A stretch of DNA of 64,000 nucleotides from Eretmocerus hayati (Eukaryota > Arthropoda > Insecta > Hymenoptera > Aphelinidae): positions 68,566,172 to 68,630,171 of the forward strand of contig CM056744.1 in NCBI GenBank assembly GCA_029851415.1, given 5' to 3'. The notes under the pieces were generated by a model that was given only the letters and a program-made list of their open reading frames with translations, did no database searches and had not been told where the DNA came from. Position numbers and translations under genes: made by a program. Below are positions 45,232-56,520 of the stretch, one piece after another; within the stretch, counting starts at the first letter, position 1; each line of letters opens with the position of its first letter.

Positions 45232-45601
45232 TGTTTATGTAGCACCGATCAAATAATGTCCGCGACAGCACACACACATTCACGCACACATTAGCTCAGC
45301 CGTCAAGTGGCATTAGACGCTCAACCGACAGTAGAGACGCTCAACCGACAGTAGATACGCTCAACCGGCAGTAGAACCGCCGTCTGCCGTATATCTATAG
45401 ACATTCAGCCGCTTGGCTATAGGCCTCCTGCTCTGCTCCGGTTCGGGCAGTCTCCATGTGGATCGCGAACAAGCCGCACACTCTCCACCACCTCGAGCAT
45501 GTATTCAGTTTGCTCAATATAGTGTTCGCTAAAAACTATTTTTTTTGCATTCCTCTCGTCATGAGTAACCTGGATCCCACAAATCAACATCGGCGAAAAC
45601 A
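45232..45601 (+). repeat. 3' LTR of BEL element
   Basis: 370 bp, near-identical to 40120-40489. Followed by the TCGTG target duplication. Confidence 0.95.
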
Positions 45602-45784
45602 TCGTGTTTAGAGTAGGTATCAATTATCATATCTTACATACACTAAATATGAAGTAAAAATGGTGAATAAGATTCGAAAACCAAGTCAGCTCAAACATAC
45701 CGGACCAAACAGTTCATTTTTTATCAAACGCTTGAATTTTGATATATAATTCAATGATGTTATTAGAGGGGATAAATCATTCCA

Positions 45785-46159
45785 TTATGTAATGCACCTA
45801 GGTACAGTTGAACTTGAGCCTCTCTTGAATTTATATTTAACTCTACGGAGAGCAGTGGTTGTTCTAGTTCCATATGGCTGATTGTAATCCACTAATTTAC
45901 TTGCAAGATAGGGAATTTCATCTCTAACTCTCAACAACGAATGCATGGTGAACGTATCATTATAATCAAACAATACTTCAATTTTAGCAATGTTGGATCT
46001 TTCATATAAATGATCATAATCATGATCGAATGAGATAGCATAAGAAGTCCTTCTCATCTCAGTACTGAGGTTTTGCACTACAACGCAGACACAGAAAACT
46101 TCTTGTTTTGAATAAGTTTCTAGCAGATGACTTCTTCCACTACAGCTCCTCACAGACAA
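45785..46159 (-). CDS. hypothetical open frame
   Basis: 124 codons on the minus strand, without a domain I recognise (FCVCVVVQNLSTEMRRTSYA; KIEVLFDYNDTFTMHSLLRV). Composition looks protein-like and hydrophobic positions alternate. It may be an exon of a host gene or relic of a repeat. No splice sites stand out. Confidence 0.25.
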   Translation of the reverse strand: MSVRSCSGRSHLLETYSKQEVFCVCVVVQNLSTEMRRTSYAISFDHDYDHLYERSNIAKIEVLFDYNDTFTMHSLLRVRDEIPYLASKLVDYNQPYGTRTTTALRRVKYKFKRGSSSTVPRCIT

Positions 46160-46700
46160 AAGTCAAATATTGATTGGAAATATTATTACATTCCAAGATT
46201 CCATAAGTACTAGCACAAGGATGAACTTGAGGCAGAGACCGTAAAACTTTTTCATGCTGTTATTTGAACCCAAGCACTTTAACTGCTTGACTCAGGAATA
46301 TCAGAAGATGATGAAGCCTCACAATAAGATGGATAATATGATCTTTACTGTATTACTTGTTCACTTCAATTTCACTGGGATGTCTTGAGCCAAAAAAAAA
46401 GGGCCAAAAAAGAAAGCATGTAAGGCATTGGTGTATCAGGAATACATCCTCCGTCCAAGGGAAAAGCCAATCTAATGTTCGCACTCTCACAAACTTTGAT
46501 TCTTGTATTTCCTGCTCTTCAGGAAACACATTTACTGCCATCAATCTGCAATGGTGTAGCTTCATTGATAGTTCACCAAAGAAGTTGTACACAACATATG
46601 CCTTTCTATGCAGAAACAGGTGACTTTGAGGTTATCAAGGCAAACATGGATATTTTCCAGATCAACTTGTTATACCGAGTTATTTGACTCTACAAAAGTT
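46160..46700. other. no gene recognised
   Basis: Opposed frames at 46353-46592 (minus) and 46357-46623 (plus) overlap and neither has a domain. Confidence 0.4.
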
Positions 46701-46721
46701 TCTTAATGCATTCGAAGCTCG

Positions 46722-47730
46722 TTACAGCACTTTTTGCTGATTAATAGCAGCCAAATATTGCAATAATCTCTGTAATAAAGTGTTCCATATCCACGGCCAA
46801 ATGTATGCGGGAAGTGGAACACCCATCTGACTGTTCCATAACCACGGACCAATATCAACAGTTAATGTTAAAACGCTCACCCAGAGTCGAGGTGAGATAG
46901 TTTTTTTGGGAAAATTGATTCTTATCAAGTGTTCCACCGATACGTACACTGTGCCATACACTCGGACAGTTACGTTCGCAGTTTCATGTAAGTTACTAGA
47001 GGTTTTGAGCTGAAATTTTACATTTTCTGGAATACTATTATCTGAATTAAAGTTGTTGATATAAGTCCAGAATGCTTTTATGTTCTTATATATATTGTTT
47101 TCCACCCCTGCTATATAACTTTTATACAAATCCTTTGATTTTCTAATACACATAGCACGTAACCTATTAAAATTCATCCTGTCACTCAACCTGTTCGATT
47201 CAATCCATATTCCATGAGCAAGATTTTTCTGAGCAATTAGTTCAGTGAGTTCGTTGTTGTACCAAGTAGGATATCCAGATTTACTCACATTACCACCTGG
47301 AACATGTTTCTTCACACAATCATCCAGAATATTATTAAATAATTCTACGTCTTGTTCTACATCACCATTCGACAGAGCACCAACCCAGTTGAGTTGACGG
47401 AGAATATAGGTAATTTTTCCGCAATCAGCCTTGAAAAAATTTTCATCAACAAATTTATGACGTTTGGACAGTTCAGGCTCAGCTTGGAATTCTACGGCAA
47501 ATAATGCTAGAATGAGGTGCTCGTCAGTTGGTGATAGAATTTCATAATCTGGAACAATACGGCACAAATTTTTTGATGAGAATATGAGATCAAGACTATA
47601 ATTCTTATTAGGATGTTTTGGATATAGTTCACACAAATTCATGAATGTAAAGTCAGATGGCATTGACACTGCAGTAGCTCGTTGTTTCGGGGTGACATAG
47701 TCACTGAACCGAACGCAAATATCTTCACCA
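46722..47730 (-). pseudogene. LINE ORF2: endonuclease C-terminus and EN-RT linker
   Basis: From 47730 the frame reads FSDYVTPKQR, DFTFMNLCELYP and YSLDLIFSSKNL (the SLDLIFSS strand of APE-type LINE endonucleases). Then comes SPTDEHLILALF (the conserved D-H pair) and the EN-RT linker (YPTWYNNELTELIAQKNLAH; SYIAGVENNIYKNIKAFWTY). Family resemblance ends near 46990 at SSNLHET; the remaining codons to 46722 are unrelated sequence in the same frame. RT is missing. It continues, across the 10-kb insertion, the ORF2 that begins at 58238. Confidence 0.8.
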
Positions 47731-47970
47731 CCCTGCCGAAAAATATCAAGTGATATATCACTTGATAAATCACTTGATAAATCAGTTGATATAACACTTG
47801 ATATATCACTTGATTTATCAGGCCAATTTCACATGTGAAATTTCTGAGGTAATTTTAAAAAAAATTAATTTCTCTTTTTCCATATTCGACACTCGAGTCA
47901 TTGTCTTTGGACTTAGATGGGCCAAGTGTCGTAGCTACATCGAGAAAAAACGTAATTTGAGATATAAAAT

Positions 47971-48048
47971 TTTGGATTTACGGGGATTTGAAACTGCGAC
48001 CTTCGAGTTTATTGACACAACACTTAGCCAACTGCGCCATCTGAGATG
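47971..48048 (-). repeat. tRNA-like module, left terminal repeat
   Basis: On the minus strand: GATGGCGCAGTTGGCTAAGT (A box), then GAAGGTCGCAGTTTCAAATCC (B box region) about 30 nt later. It is the partner of 57030-57105. Confidence 0.6.
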
Positions 48049-48874
48049 TGTCCTGGGGATGCACAGAATACGTACATGTGGCACTCTTTCTCTGAGCAAA
48101 CTTCGTCTTCTATCGACAAAGCTCAGAGTGTAGTTTAATTCCTCGTCAAATGTGATGCGCTATTATTTCTTATATGCTAAATTGAGTTTTAACCATATTT
48201 TAGAGGGAATGTCGATGCAAAACTGCTGACTGTGAGAATCTTACTCATTACTCGACATCACTTTATTTTTCTTCGTGTGAAGCGGAAGAGTCAACTATTG
48301 TCTAGTGAGCTTCCAGCCTCTTCTCCTCAAGCAAAATTCTAAAGTATATGCGAAAATTTGCTATTGAGTTTGTACATACCTTCGCCGTTTTTAAAATCTC
48401 ATAGCTCTGCTCGAGGGTCGTCACTAAATTTAACGCCGGCATTCAAGGCATACCTTTTTTCGCATGGATTCCTGAATATGAATGAAGCCTGAGCAATGCA
48501 GTTGGTTTCGGCTCGGTGTATAAAATGAGTGTACCCACCCACCCCCTGTGTACCCAACATGCCCCCCCTCCCCATATGCCGATCTCAGTCTCAGACATGG
48601 GCACTCGTTGGCGTCCCCGCATATTCTTCTTCCGTTTTTTATATTAGAATATGAGAAAACAAGCGAGATGTACCCCCCTGGGATGATTCCTGCATGTCCT
48701 AGAAAATTCCAAAGAAGTTTTTCCACTTTTTGCTTTTGCTCAGCTGAGAGGTCAGAGAAAAAACCAGTTCCAAACTTTTGGGTCCAACCAATCTCAATTT
48801 AGTTCCGCAGTTTAGCCCATTCGATTCGTCCAGCCTCGCGATTTAGCCCATTCGATTCCTTGTTTCGAGGCTTA

Positions 48875-49715
48875 CTGCCGTCAAATTGGGTAACTTTGGT
48901 ACAGTGGGTGCGACTTTGGTACGAACCTGAAAAATGACTTTCAGAGCTGCGTTCGGAAAGGTAAATAATTCTATCGCTCTAGAACCAATTCTCCCCCCTT
49001 GATAAAAACATAGACAACGTGTCGAGGTACCGTGGATACCGTGTCGATGATTATACTCGTTTATTGAAGCTTTTCCCGAAAAGGCTGATTCAGCAGCGAT
49101 ACGTGATTAGTCCGGTTAGTGTATCTGGCAAGAACTGTTTCAGAACGAACTATGAGTGAATAACGCTACATTTCAATAACATATATCACAATATTAAAGA
49201 AACCATCGTTACATTGGGGTATTTACAGCATTTCGAATTTTAACGGATGAAAAACCAGAAAAAACAAAGTAAAGTGTACCAAAGTTACCCGACTCTACGT
49301 GAGAAACATTAAGATGAGGTTGCTCCAGTATACCTCTGTATGATAGTTTATTTATAACTCATCTTAAGTCGAGTGATGGTCAATGAGATTTAAAAATGTT
49401 ACAAAAACCTTAGAAGAAGACTTCTGAACGATTACAATTGATTCACTGGCGTGGTGGTGGGTGAAATTGGAATATTTTGCAAGTGTACCAAAGTTGCTCC
49501 ATCAGAGTCTAACTTTGGTACACTTAAAAAATTGATAACAGCTCCTGCTCCGACACATCACATTGAACTTTGTAGCTCGTCAATCAAAACCTGAGACTGT
49601 AAGCTCTCGATTGACTACTAATAGGAGTGTGTTTCGTCAATGTATGTTGAAATGCCTAGCCAAACAAAATAAAAAGTAATGAAATCGTACCAAAATTACC
49701 CAATTTGACGGTACC
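48875..49715. mobile_element. 841-bp MITE, TTA-flanked
   Basis: The ends share (C)CGTCAAATTGGGTAA(C/T)TTTGGTAC in inverse orientation. TTA lies on both sides (48872-48874, 49716-49718), as for PIF/Harbinger-type insertions. Further TACCAAAGTTACCC and ACTTTGGTAC(A/G) motifs are inside (49270, 49490, 49510). It is non-coding. It is inserted in a larger inverted pair: 48848-48871 plus 49719-49790 matches 52120-52240 inverted. Confidence 0.7.
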
Positions 49716-50740
49716 TTATTCATAGTGACAAACCTCAAACATAGGACTATTTTATGACCAAAATCCAAAGATCTTTTGCATGGCACAGACACAAAAAACG
49801 GGTTATACACAACATTCCCCCATATCATTATCTCGAAAGGCTGTGCGAGAAGATTCTTTTCAACCACTCAAAACGCGTTCATCACGTAAATTTGAGCCAG
49901 CAATAGTAGTTTGGACTGGTAAAAGAGCTTTACAGTTTACTTGTAGTTGCGCGGACATAAAAATGACTCATGGACGGCTCCCGACCCCAACGATGTAAGT
50001 CCATTTTTAGTATCCCTGGCTAATGAGCTTCAAAGCTTTCTTGCAATAGAAAATTCAGATTTTAATTTTTAGTGATGATGCTTCATTTATCAGTTTCTGC
50101 ATGGGACGTAATGATTCTCAATTGTCTACATTTTTTATCAGTTGTTTTGCAATAAAAAATGGAGACTTATACCGTTCTGATTATCAAATTTTTTCGAATT
50201 TTTTACGGTATAAGTCCATCATTTTTTTCCAAAGTGAACTTACACCTTTCTGGACCGGGGACGGTGAAGAAACGAGTTGCCCTTCACGATTTTGGATCGT
50301 AAAATATCAAAAAATAGTCGATTTGAACCATTTTGCATCGCAAAACATCGAAACACTGTGGACTTATACCGTTTCTAGCGTGCCATGTTTTTTTCCGAAT
50401 TGTCAATTAGGAATTATGTCTAAGTGTTGGTGAAGATATTTGCTAGTACTCACGAATCATAATTGGTTTGGGTCGACCGATCCCACCAAATATGTTACAT
50501 TTGGATTGCTACGACCATAATCGATTATATTTTTAAGATTGCAGTCCACGTATGCGTATTTGAGGGTTTCAGTCGAGAAGTATCTACTCAATCAGCCTGG
50601 CTTACGCGCTATAGTAGTAAAGTGCGGAATTTCTCCTTGAAGATTCGATAGAGGGAGCTTAAAAGCTCAGAATCAAAATACTTCTATTTCAACGTGGAGT
50701 TTGACTGAGTAATCAGACTTTATTCAACGTAGCAGTCTGG
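49716..50740. other. no gene; GGACTTATACCG hairpin
   Basis: The motif GAGACTTATACCG (50161) and its inverse CGGTATAAGTCC (50206) form a ~60-bp hairpin. GGACTTATACCGTTTC recurs at 50361. No gene is supported. Confidence 0.45.
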
Positions 50741-50744
50741 ACCA

Positions 50745-51605
50745 ACTTATATTGACTCTCCCACGTCACATTGATTACCTAAAATTCAACCCGATTTTTA
50801 GACCACGTTGATCCAAACGTTCTGGTATCCGAGACTCTCAATATGAGTTCTCAAATATTCTTTCCTAAGTATTTCTCGATTATTCTAAACAGATTGGTTA
50901 ATACGGAATTTTGATTGTCACTTCCATTCTTGCCAAAAAAATTTTTTCATTTTCCTTTCTATGTCACTCAAAAACTCGTAGATACTTCCATCGATCTTTC
51001 TGAACTAATTGTTCAACGACCTTGTGCAATGAGCCCAGTCTTTCTTGAGCCATAACCATCGATTTATTATGACTCTAGGAACTTTTTTCACTTGAATTTT
51101 GATTTTTTCTCATATCTAATTCGCCATTCTTTCTCCAGATCTTGGAAACGTTTCCAATAATCTGTATGAATTTCTCAAGGATGGCTCCTAATCATACTTA
51201 TAGCGATGCACTCAGTCAATTTTCAGCTCCACATATTGGGACTTTTCTATTAAACATGATCCCAAATATCAACAATTGATCAAAATTCTCGGAGTAAGTT
51301 TCGCCAAAAGCTCTAGCGTCCACTCTTCGCAACATAAATCTACCAACATTGTTTCCGCGTAGTTTTTCATCATTCTGAAGATATTAGTCGTTACGGAATT
51401 TTGATTAACATTCTTATTTTGCAAAAAACTAATTTTCATCCATATTTCTATGTCATTAAAAAATTTGCGAACTTTTCCGCTGATCTCTCTGAAATTTTGA
51501 TATATTTTCCAGACCCCTTTTGCGACGGGCTCACTCAATTTCAAGCGGTATTCCTCGATTCATTCTGACCCCGGGAAATATTCAACTCAAAAGATTATTT
51601 ATAAT
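50745..51605. repeat. diverged direct repeat, ~480-bp period
   Basis: The segment around 50870-51075 and that around 51345-51560 are related in the same orientation. Shared pieces are TACGGAATTTTGATT, TTTCTATGTCA(C/T)T, (C/G)ATCT(T/C)TCTGAA, GAGCCCAGTC/GGGCTCACTC and CGATT(T/C)ATT(A/C)TGAC. Possibly an old tandem duplication. Confidence 0.6.
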
Positions 51606-51669
51606 ATCAAGTGTAAAATACAGCATTTGCAAGTGGTAGATGGAGAATAACTGGATAGAAATGATTTAA

Positions 51670-51909
51670 AATAGTACATTTCGATACAAGGGCGTAAAAC
51701 ATTTTATTCGCGTCCGAGTGATGGGTTTCCGGCCCGAGCCGCAGGCGAGGGTCGGAATCATCACGAGGATGCGAATAATAGGTTTTACGGCCGTGTATCT
51801 AACTATACTTTTCGATAAACTGTGAGTAAAAGTATAGTTAGATACACGGCTGTAAAACCTATTATTTGCGAATAAAACGTTTTACGCCCTTGTATCGAAA
51901 TGTACTATT
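51670..51909. mobile_element. 240-bp MITE of two nested hairpins
   Basis: Outer stem: AATAGTACATTTCGATACAA...GGGCGTAAAAC(A/G)TTTTATTCGC at 51670-51711 pairs with 51869-51909. Inner stem: GAATAATAGGTTTTACGGC...GTGTATCTAACTATACTTTT at 51768-51810 pairs with 51828-51868. The GC-rich segment CCGGCCCGAGCCGCAGGCGA lies between. Near-perfect pairing indicates a young copy. Confidence 0.85.
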
Positions 51910-52484
51910 GATGGATGCTGAACCTTTAATTTTGTGATTGAAAATTTATATCTTATAGATCAGCGGTGTATTTTGATAATAAATATGGATATAGAAAAGC
52001 CGAAGGGTTGTTGAGTACATGAGAATAACAGAGGAAGGTTTCCATGATTTTTAAGTTTCTGGATCATCAGCAGGAAACGAGAAAGCATTCCGCAAATGGC
52101 TTTTCACAGCATATTTTGTCTCCATGTCATGCAAACAATCTTCGCATTTTGGTCATAAAATGGTCCAACGTTCGAGTTTTGTCACTATGAACAACGTATT
52201 TTAAAAGCCCCGAGTCAAGGAATCGAATGCGCTAACAAGGTGTCTTCAAAAGGGACCTCGAAAAATTCCTGATGAATTCACGACTTGTTCCCTTATTTTT
52301 GTCGAAAATTCCCGACTATTTCGTTATGTATATGGAAAAGGGAACAACACTTCGAGATGGACTCGAACGTTCGTCATTGGAAAGAAGAGTATATGGAAGT
52401 TATTTATTCTAGGTTCATCTTACAAATACTTGCCAAAACTAACACGTACCGGCGAAAACTGAGGAATTCATAATTTTGAATAGT

Positions 52485-52615
52485 ATATTAAGCAACAAGG
52501 GTGCCAACAGATATTTGCGCACGAGTCCCCGCAACGAGTGTGCAAATGGTCCGTTTGCACACGAGTGCGGGGACGAGAGCGCAAATGTCGGCACCCGAGT
52601 TGCTTACGATATTTT
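52485..52615. mobile_element. ~130-bp foldback, AAGCAAC...GTTGCTT ends
   Basis: The left TTAAGCAACAAGGGTGCCAAC pairs imperfectly with the right GTCGGCACCCGAGTTGCTTA. The middle carries CGAGTGTGCAAATGGTCCGT-type repeats around a GCACACGAG core. The 76-codon frame starting at 52476 reads through it and is incidental. Confidence 0.7.
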
Positions 52616-52929
52616 TTGTTATTGCTGTGAGCAAAAATGTAACTCGCCCAAAACCCTAGAAAAAAGTCGCGGATTTTTTTGCTCTGGGGTGAAGGAATTC
52701 TCTTAATTTCTGTTCTCTTTAGTTATATTGAGTATTACGAGAAATTGATCCGTAGATCCATTAAATCGTATACTTCATGTATTATTTTGAACGGGACAGA
52801 GCTTATCGTCATCACGTTGAAACACCCATATTTTGAATATAATTATGGTTTCACAATGTCTAGTATTATCCAAAGTAAATTGAATATCCACAATATGTCG
52901 GTTAATCACTCCTTTGACCGGAGATGATG

Positions 52930-52995
52930 TTAGGGCGTGGAGAAGGGCGCAGTGCGGGGTCCAGGGGCGGCAGGGGGCGAAGCCCCCCGACTGAA
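52930..52995. repeat. GC-rich hairpin AGGGGGCGAAGCCCCCC
   Basis: GGGGGCGAAGCCCCC forms a 6-bp GC stem in AT-rich DNA, preceded by GGGGTCCAGGGGCGGC. Similar in kind to 7996-8035. Confidence 0.65.
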
Positions 52996-53194
52996 AAAAA
53001 ATTTTGAAAAATATATAAGAAAAAAGTCTTGAAAAAGACTGAAGCAGTTTTTACTTTACTTGCTTGTACTACTTGCATTTAGGCATGATTTTCAACATAT
53101 CCAGATTCTTGTTATTTTTCTACATATTTACAGCCATAAATCTACAAATCTCACTCTAGTCAAATATATCTATTGAGTATAGGATGATCAACCA

Positions 53195-53405
53195 TCAATC
53201 CAAATTTGGTAAGCAAACTGTGCGTAAACGTCCCATTTGCACACTGTTTCATCGTTTACGCAGTGTGCAAATGGATATTTGCGCACTACCGTGTGCAAAT
53301 GAGTCATTTGCGCACTGTGCAAATGAGAATCCGTGCCCAAATGGGCCATTTGCACACGCACACTTGCGTCTAAACGGCCATTTTTGCGCACAGAATAACA
53401 AAAAT
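53195..53405. repeat. TTTGCGCAC / TTTGCACAC foldback cluster
   Basis: GTGCAAATG, TTTGCGCAC and GTGCAAATGG motifs alternate in both orientations (at least ten). The outer pieces GTGCGTAAACG (53221) and CGTTTACGCAG (53254) are inverted. It belongs to the same motif family as 52485-52615. Confidence 0.7.
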
Positions 53406-53876
53406 GCGTTTTTTAAACACAGTTCGAAACAATAGCCCTGATCATTCAAATTTGGGGGTCGGAATGGTATGACCACCCTTGACTACAAAGAACTTTTCCC
53501 GAATAAGTCGAAACGGACGCAAACAATTCTTGAATAATGATTGAAAAAGATTAACTCATGATATCCAAGCATTCTGGATGCGTCTGTTTCGACGTGTTCA
53601 AAAATATCCCTTGAAGTCGTTCATCAAAATATAAGTTCCTCGGATTTTGCGACGCATCAAAAACCGAGTCCACAGGCTGTTTTGCCCAGAGGAGTCAGAT
53701 TTTTGAAAATCGCAAAAAAACTGATTTTTCCTTAAAACTAAAAGAATGCGATTTTGCTAGCTTGATACGTGGCTGATAGATTTCGTGGAAAAGCTAAGAT
53801 GTTTGCAGAATCAGTCAAATTAAAGAATTTTGACGTGTAGGAGCCTATCTGGCTGCGGATTCGGTTCTAATACTTA

Positions 53877-54888
53877 CGAGGGGAGCAACAAGTTTGCGGG
53901 CCCTGGATCTTGACGAAACTTTGGGAATCTTCTTGTTTTGGTGAGAAATGAAGGTACCCAGACGGGTTTTGTCCGATGGGCCTCCTATCCCACGATACAG
54001 CTATGGAGGTTAGCATTGTCAGTATATCTATATTAGGGTGTTCCTTATTTCCCAACTTTCAATTTTCCACGATACCATCGTAAACTTTCGATCTTTGATA
54101 TGGAAAAATGAGGAAAAACGTTTGCCGCACCCTTTGCGGCGTATCCTGCTTTGCCGCTAGAACGTCCATTTTAACATTGAAAACCCTATACTGGAAATTT
54201 CGCCCGTCTCACCCTCCGTGCCTTTGGGATCACTGTGATTCCTCACGGCCCCTCTTGGACCATGAAAAATATTAAAATACACTATTTCGACGTAGAATTT
54301 CACGAGGAACACGATAAAACTGTCAGTTTTGAATTTTGAAGTGACCCCAGCGCGATATCAAAGATTCTCCCAAAGAATTACTAATATTACGCCGGGATCA
54401 CTTCAAATTTCAAAATTGACAATTTCATCGTGTTTCTTGTGAGATTTTACGTCGCCATAGTGTATTTTGATATTTTTTATGATCCAAGAGGGGCCGTGAG
54501 GAATCACAGTGATCCCAGAAGCACGGAGGGCGGGGCGGGCGAAATTTTCAGTATTATAAAGGTTTTCAATGTTAAAATGGGTGTTCTAGCGGCAAAGCAG
54601 GATACGTCACACAGGGCGCGGCTAAAGTTTTTCCTCACTTTTTCATATCAAAGATCGAGAATTGACGATGGTATCGTGGAAAATCGAAAGTTGGGAAATG
54701 AGGAACACCCTAATCTATATATTTGTAATTTTAACATGGGCCTATATAGACAATGCTAATCTCCATAGCTATATCTTGGGATAGGAGGCCCATTGGACAA
54801 AACCCATCTGGGTACCTTCATTTCTCACCAAAACAAGAAGATTCCCAAATTTTCATCAAGATCCAGGACCCACAAGGTTGGTGTTCTC
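53877..54888. mobile_element. 1.0-kb near-perfect hairpin element
   Basis: The arm 53877-54355 pairs with 54405-54888. Landmarks are CCTGGATCTTGA(C/T)GAAA, ATCCCA(C/A)GATA(C/T)AGCTATGGAG, TAGGGTGTTCC and GTTTTCAATGTTAAAATGG. The spacer is only ~50 bp. The same 60-codon frames appear once on each strand. Non-coding foldback. Confidence 0.88.
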
Positions 54889-54900
54889 CTTGTTAAACAT

Positions 54901-56131
54901 CTAGGGGATAGGGGGGCAAAATTGGACGGATATTGCAGTGGGGCTATCTGACGATACTCGTGGCTAGGCGCACTGTGGGAAGTAACTATTGAATAGATTT
55001 GAAAAAAATTCCCAGACTCTTAGGTCTCAGCGTTCACACTTGGTATTCTTGAAGTTTGAAAAAAGAGACCTGTCCAAATTCGCCCCGCGCTTGGGAGCAC
55101 TTCTGACGAGTTTTGGGGGCAAATTTGGACAGCCTTTTGAAATTAAGGTATACGGCAATATTCTCCACCTATTCGAGTCGCTTTTACTGACCGAAACACG
55201 TGGTAATGATCCAAAATGAAGAGGGAACCCCACCCGCGACCTTTACATCTTTCCATAGCCCCAACAAGCGGGCCATTTTTATATCATTTTTTGACATCAT
55301 TGAAATAGGCGCTTTATTGATGCACTATCGTCTTCAACAATCGGCAATAGACTCGCAGCGTCTAACAGTCGACTTTCATTCGTTCTTCTTCAAATTTGAT
55401 GTACTCTTACTCGCCCCAAGTGAACAATCCGAATGACAGAAAGCGAAAATCAATCCAGTATCAGCGAATGCAACAGTGAAAATGCGAAAATCGAGCACTA
55501 TCTTGGAACACGTTGAAAGCGACTTCTGGCCTGTAACCCGACTCTTAAGACGGCCATTGGACATCGTAACTTCACTTTTTCACCCATTTTCAATCATTAT
55601 ACTCACCCTCACCCGCAACCGGCGCTTCAAAAAATCCACACAAATGCATACGCCCCTCGGTACGGGCAATTATTCTCGAAAAACATGGACAAGCGATCGG
55701 TCAACTAATTTCAGATGGGATTTAGCATTGTCTAAATTCGCCCAGTCCAATCTGTCCAATAATGCCCCCGACCCTTTTTTCGCAAAATTGCAATTACTCG
55801 TGTCCTATTGAACCAATTTCAACCCACAATGGCTCAAAATCTTTGTTTCGTGATATAATTTTTGATCCCCAAATGGCGATGGAGTCCGTCCACTCACGCA
55901 GGAGCAGCGTAAACTCTTGCATTTTCGAAAGAAACCGCGCGACACCCCTGAAAAGCAGCCCTATATCAGCGTGTACTCCCAGTATCGTTTCAGGAGATCT
56001 AACCACCATGAGAACCGTTGTCTGTAGTGGTATTACAAAATAATCCACGTGGGGGAGCCTAGAATCTATCGTGGCCTAGCTATCTCACTCATCCAATTTT
56101 GCCCCCTTCCAAATTCGACCCACTATCCCTT
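54901..56131. mobile_element. 1.2-kb MITE, GGGATAG...GGGGGCAAAATTGGA ends
   Basis: The left end CTAGGGGATAGGGGGGCAAA is matched by the inverted right end TAAGGGATAGTGGGTC...GGGGGCAAAATTGG. Inner GTCCAAATTCGCCCC/GGGGGCATTATTGGAC-type motifs (55073, 55757) repeat the theme. No transposase is evident. Confidence 0.65.
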
Positions 56132-56345
56132 ACGCGAGAAAATCTTCATCTCAATTATTTTAGAGCTAAAATTTTGGTCTGATTATCAGTTCTCCAATCC
56201 TGATCTAATTCAAAGATGAGAGACTAAAATCCCCGACTAGACGGAACATTTATCCGGTTTTCCCGACTTTTCCCGGTTTTTCCTCCTGTAGACACCCTGG
56301 CCAAGCTGCCTTGTGATTGGTTGGACCCAAAAAGTTTGGAACTAT

Positions 56346-56520
56346 GCCCCCCCCCCCCCATATGCCGATCTCAGACATGGGCACTCGTTGGCGTCCCCGC
56401 ATATTCTTCTTACGTTTTTTATATTAGGATATGAGAAAATAAGCGATATGGAAGAATATGCGGGGATGCCAACGAGTGCCCATGTCTGAGATCGGCATAT
56501 GGGGGGGGGGTATGTTGGAT
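56346..56520. repeat. local 175-bp hairpin at the inner edge of the right terminal repeat
   Basis: CCATATGCCGATCTCAGACA (56359) and its inverse TGTCTGAGATCGGCATATGG (56483) extend through GGGCACTCGTTGGC and CCGCATATTCTTC. The hairpin is flanked by C13 and G10 runs. One arm duplicates part of the terminal repeat in inverse orientation. Confidence 0.85.

Larger units (their letters stand above)
40120..45601 (+). mobile_element. young non-autonomous BEL/Pao LTR element, 5.5 kb
   Basis: Two 370-bp LTRs (40120-40489 and 45232-45601) begin TGTTTATGTAGCACC and end GGCGAAAACA. I saw only two differences between them (TCTCGC versus TTTTGC near the 3' end). A 5-bp duplication TCGTG lies at 40115-40119 and 45602-45606. 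After the left LTR comes TTTGGTCCTTCGAGCC, as in BEL/Pao leaders. Before the right LTR is the purine tract GAGGTGGGAGGA. The interior has one long ORF (41644-44952) combining BEL Gag, protease and integrase remnants with a repeat array. RT, RNase H and most of integrase are missing, so mobility needs a helper. Confidence 0.92.

Noticed and set aside
54989..55811. Frames of 68-111 codons inside the 54.9-56.1 kb MITE
   Set aside because: They overlap on both strands, with no transposase motif such as a DDE/D triad context or helix-turn-helix.
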